Shown piece after piece: positions 5,399-6,583 of a DNA stretch of 6,583 bases (positions within the stretch are counted from its first letter, which is position 1; each line of letters starts with the position of its first letter). A program made the position numbers and the translations under genes. This stretch comes from Campylobacter sp. UBA1713. Its GTDB lineage: Bacteria; Campylobacterota; Campylobacteria; Campylobacterales; Campylobacteraceae. Location: contig DCIZ01000150.1 of NCBI GenBank assembly GCA_002317305.1, positions 3,549-10,131 of the forward strand, in the 5' to 3' direction. The notes below the pieces were generated by a model. The model made no database searches. It had not been told where the DNA came from and saw only the letters and a list, made by a program, of their open reading frames with translations.

Positions 5399-6145
5399 TT
5401 ATTTTATCTTAACTCTTCGTCCGCTGATTTGGTCGATCTTTAGCTCATAGACATAGGTCTTTTTAAGCATCTCAAACTCAACGATCTCTTCGAATTTCTC
5501 CAAAGCGTTTGGTCGATATTTTTCGCAAAGTTTTCGCAAAGTCGCCTTTTTTTCCGCTTCGTTTCGTATAGAAAACACGCGTGTTCGTGCGATGACGCTT
5601 GTGTAGTTTGTCGCAAAGATGCCACTGACAAAGTTGCTTTTGTCAAAGCTTGCTATCTCGTCTTTGTTTAGCTCAAACTCGCCGTATTCGCCCACCACCA
5701 CGACTTCGACTTCGTTTGTATCTTTGAAAAGCTCCGCTTTTGTGCCTGTGCGATCGCCTTGAATGTAAAGAACGTTTCCGTCTCTAACAAAATTTAGCGG
5801 AACGCTAAATGTGCCAGCACCGATGCGTGGACAGCTACAAACGATCCATCTAGCTTTGTCAAACACCTCAAAAGACTCCTCGATGCTAATGTCAAATTCA
5901 GTCTTTTTGACCTCTGTTCTAACTACGCTTGAGCGTTGTTTTTGGACGATGTCTTGACTTCTCTCTCTGTACCAGTCCAAAACTTTCTCTTGGTCGCCCC
6001 AAAAGTCTATAGGCAAGCCCAAACGCTCTTGAAGTAGAAGCGCATCTTTTAGCGCTATTTTTCTTGCGCCACGAATTTTTGCATACCAGCTTTGGACACT
6101 GCCGCCGCACTCTCGCTTGATGATCTCAATAAATCTGTTGATCAT
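5399..6145 (-). CDS. XRE-like helix-turn-helix fused to a NimA/PNPOx-like split-barrel domain
   Basis: This 248-residue protein has two parts. Residues about 5-50 resemble an XRE-type DNA-binding helix-turn-helix (GSVQSWYAKIRGARKIALKD, then ERLGLPIDFW). After a charged linker (51-90), residues 91-248 resemble the FMN-binding split barrel of pyridoxamine-phosphate oxidase and NimA-like proteins. The markers are VPLNFVRDGNVLYIQGD, TGTKAELFKDTNEVEVVV, then TSVIARTRVFSI and EKKATLRKLCEKYRP. NimA-like proteins usually have a His in the Y-x-H-G/S segment; here it is Gln129. Two cysteines (103, 105) lie near the start of the barrel. The likely role is a transcription regulator sensing a flavin, haem or redox signal, which is inference. 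The start is supported by AAAGGAT (6151-6157), 5 bases before the ATG. A perfect inverted repeat over its -10 suggests autoregulation. I do not recognise a characterised homologue. No clear terminator follows. Confidence 0.8.
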   Translation of the reverse strand: MINRFIEIIKRECGGSVQSWYAKIRGARKIALKDALLLQERLGLPIDFWGDQEKVLDWYRERSQDIVQKQRSSVVRTEVKKTEFDISIEESFEVFDKARWIVCSCPRIGAGTFSVPLNFVRDGNVLYIQGDRTGTKAELFKDTNEVEVVVVGEYGEFELNKDEIASFDKSNFVSGIFATNYTSVIARTRVFSIRNEAEKKATLRKLCEKYRPNALEKFEEIVEFEMLKKTYVYELKIDQISGRRVKIK

Positions 6146-6171
6146 GTCAAATCCTTTGTTTAAATTTTGAT

Positions 6172-6195
6172 ATTTCGAAATGTGATTGTATCACA
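6172..6195 (-). promoter_or_regulatory. promoter and candidate operator of the helix-turn-helix/split-barrel gene
   Basis: A perfect inverted repeat, TGTGAT-TGT-ATCACA (6181-6195), contains the minus-strand -10-like hexamer TACAAT (6185-6190). A second palindrome, ATTTCGAAAT (6172-6181), adjoins it and would fall at the transcription start. Their position 27-50 bases before the start codon suits a dimeric regulator blocking its own promoter. The first resembles a CRP site but has a 5-base spacer where CRP sites have 6. Binding by the adjacent gene product is inferred. Confidence 0.5.
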
Positions 6196-6367
6196 AAAAG
6201 TTAAATATTTGTAAAACAAGAATAAGACTTTTTAAGTTTTGTTTTAAATTTGTTTTTTGTAAAATGCCGTCAAAGTGCGGTGTGGCGTGTGTTTGCGAGG
6301 GTTTTTGGTCTATTTTTTAAAACGTTTTAAATGATAAAATTTTTTCTTTGGATTCTTTAAAAAGGGG

Positions 6368-6404
6368 AAAATTTTCGCTTTGTTTTTGCGAAATTTTGTT
6401 TTTT
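6368..6404 (+). terminator. terminator-like hairpin with T6 tail
   Basis: TTTCGC (6373-6378) pairs perfectly with GCGAAA (6388-6393). A/T pairs extend the stem outward with one bulge, and TTTTTT follows at 6399-6404. On the plus strand this has intrinsic terminator form, but no plus-strand gene precedes it, so it would have to end a small RNA. On the minus strand the stem is followed by a later T run, so a two-way role is possible. Confidence 0.4.
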
Positions 6405-6517
6405 ACACTAAAATAGCGAATTTTTTCCACTCATTCGTTTTGTTTTTGTTTAAAATTTTACGCCAAATTTTTCAGCCTGTGGACATGGAATTTGTGCTAC
6501 ATTTTACCACTCGTAAG

Positions 6518-6580
6518 CGAAGAAAAAGGGGTCGCAGGGGCAACGCCCCCACCCGCCTGTCTCGCCGCCGTTTTTCTTTG
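6518..6580 (-). terminator. GC-rich structured element, terminator-like on the minus strand
   Basis: GGGGC (6537-6541) and GCCCC (6545-6549) form a stem with an AAC loop. GGG (6528-6530) and CCC (6552-6554) add an outer helix. On the minus strand TTTTTCTT (6527-6520) follows at once, giving an intrinsic terminator, probably for a gene beyond the right edge. The same AAGAAAAA (6520-6527) can also pair with TTTTTCTT (6571-6578), enclosing the whole GC-rich segment in a larger hairpin. The sharp change in composition suggests a dispersed palindromic repeat. Confidence 0.5.
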
Positions 6581-6583
6581 AGA

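Larger units (their letters stand above)
6196..6583. other. gene-free region upstream of the regulator gene
   Basis: I find no convincing coding frame here. Its first part is AT-rich and contains a TAAAAT -10-like hexamer on the plus strand near 6260, a perfect 16-bp palindrome TTTAAAACGTTTTAAA (6316-6331), a terminator-like hairpin (6368-6404) and a further plus-strand TAAAAT near 6410. From about 6518 the composition switches abruptly to GC-rich structured DNA. Confidence 0.6.

Noticed and set aside
6264..6320. 18-codon plus-strand frame with three cysteines
   Set aside because: It has no ribosome-binding site, is very short, and its ATG overlaps or adjoins the only nearby promoter-like hexamer.
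6485..6583. Arginine-rich plus-strand frame open to the window edge
   Set aside because: No Shine-Dalgarno sequence precedes it, and its composition simply reflects the GC-rich palindromic element it runs through. It cannot be judged without the sequence to the right.

Overview
The window looks like the chromosome of a Campylobacter-type epsilonproteobacterium. This rests on the compact petABC operon with a di-haem cytochrome c subunit, the AT-rich intergenic DNA full of AAATTT words, and the extended -10 promoters (TATAAT, TAGAAT, TAAAAT) with no clear -35. The GC-rich hairpin repeat at the right end would fit one of the oral species, but I cannot name the species. All the long genes lie on the minus strand, so transcription runs from right to left.

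Reading along the minus strand from the right: positions 6196-6583 hold no convincing gene. They contain a terminator-like GC-rich structure (6518-6580), a plus-strand terminator-like hairpin (6368-6404) and several palindromes. Next is a gene for a 248-residue protein (5399-6145) that joins an XRE-like helix-turn-helix to a flavin-type split barrel (NimA/PNPOx-like). Its promoter -10 is covered by a perfect inverted repeat. A PepD-like M20 dipeptidase follows (3862-5190). Then comes the complete petA-petB-petC operon (3673-1028) for the menaquinol:cytochrome c oxidoreductase (bc1 complex): a Rieske protein exported by Tat, a one-piece cytochrome b, and a membrane-anchored di-haem cytochrome c. 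A strong intrinsic terminator (937-977) ends it.

Left of the operon is a broken IS5-family (IS427-type) transposase ORF A (406-753) with its own promoter and no DDE catalytic half.

The left end (1-360) is the most interesting part. A 27-codon plus-strand reading frame (133-216) encodes a single hydrophobic helix. An extended -10 promoter on the opposite strand just past its stop codon (247-252) would make an antisense RNA over the whole frame. The predicted mRNA 3' region can pair with the ribosome-binding region and also with two competing local partners. This is the layout of a type I toxin-antitoxin locus such as Helicobacter aapA/IsoA. The peptide itself is not one I recognise, and no RNA has been seen directly.
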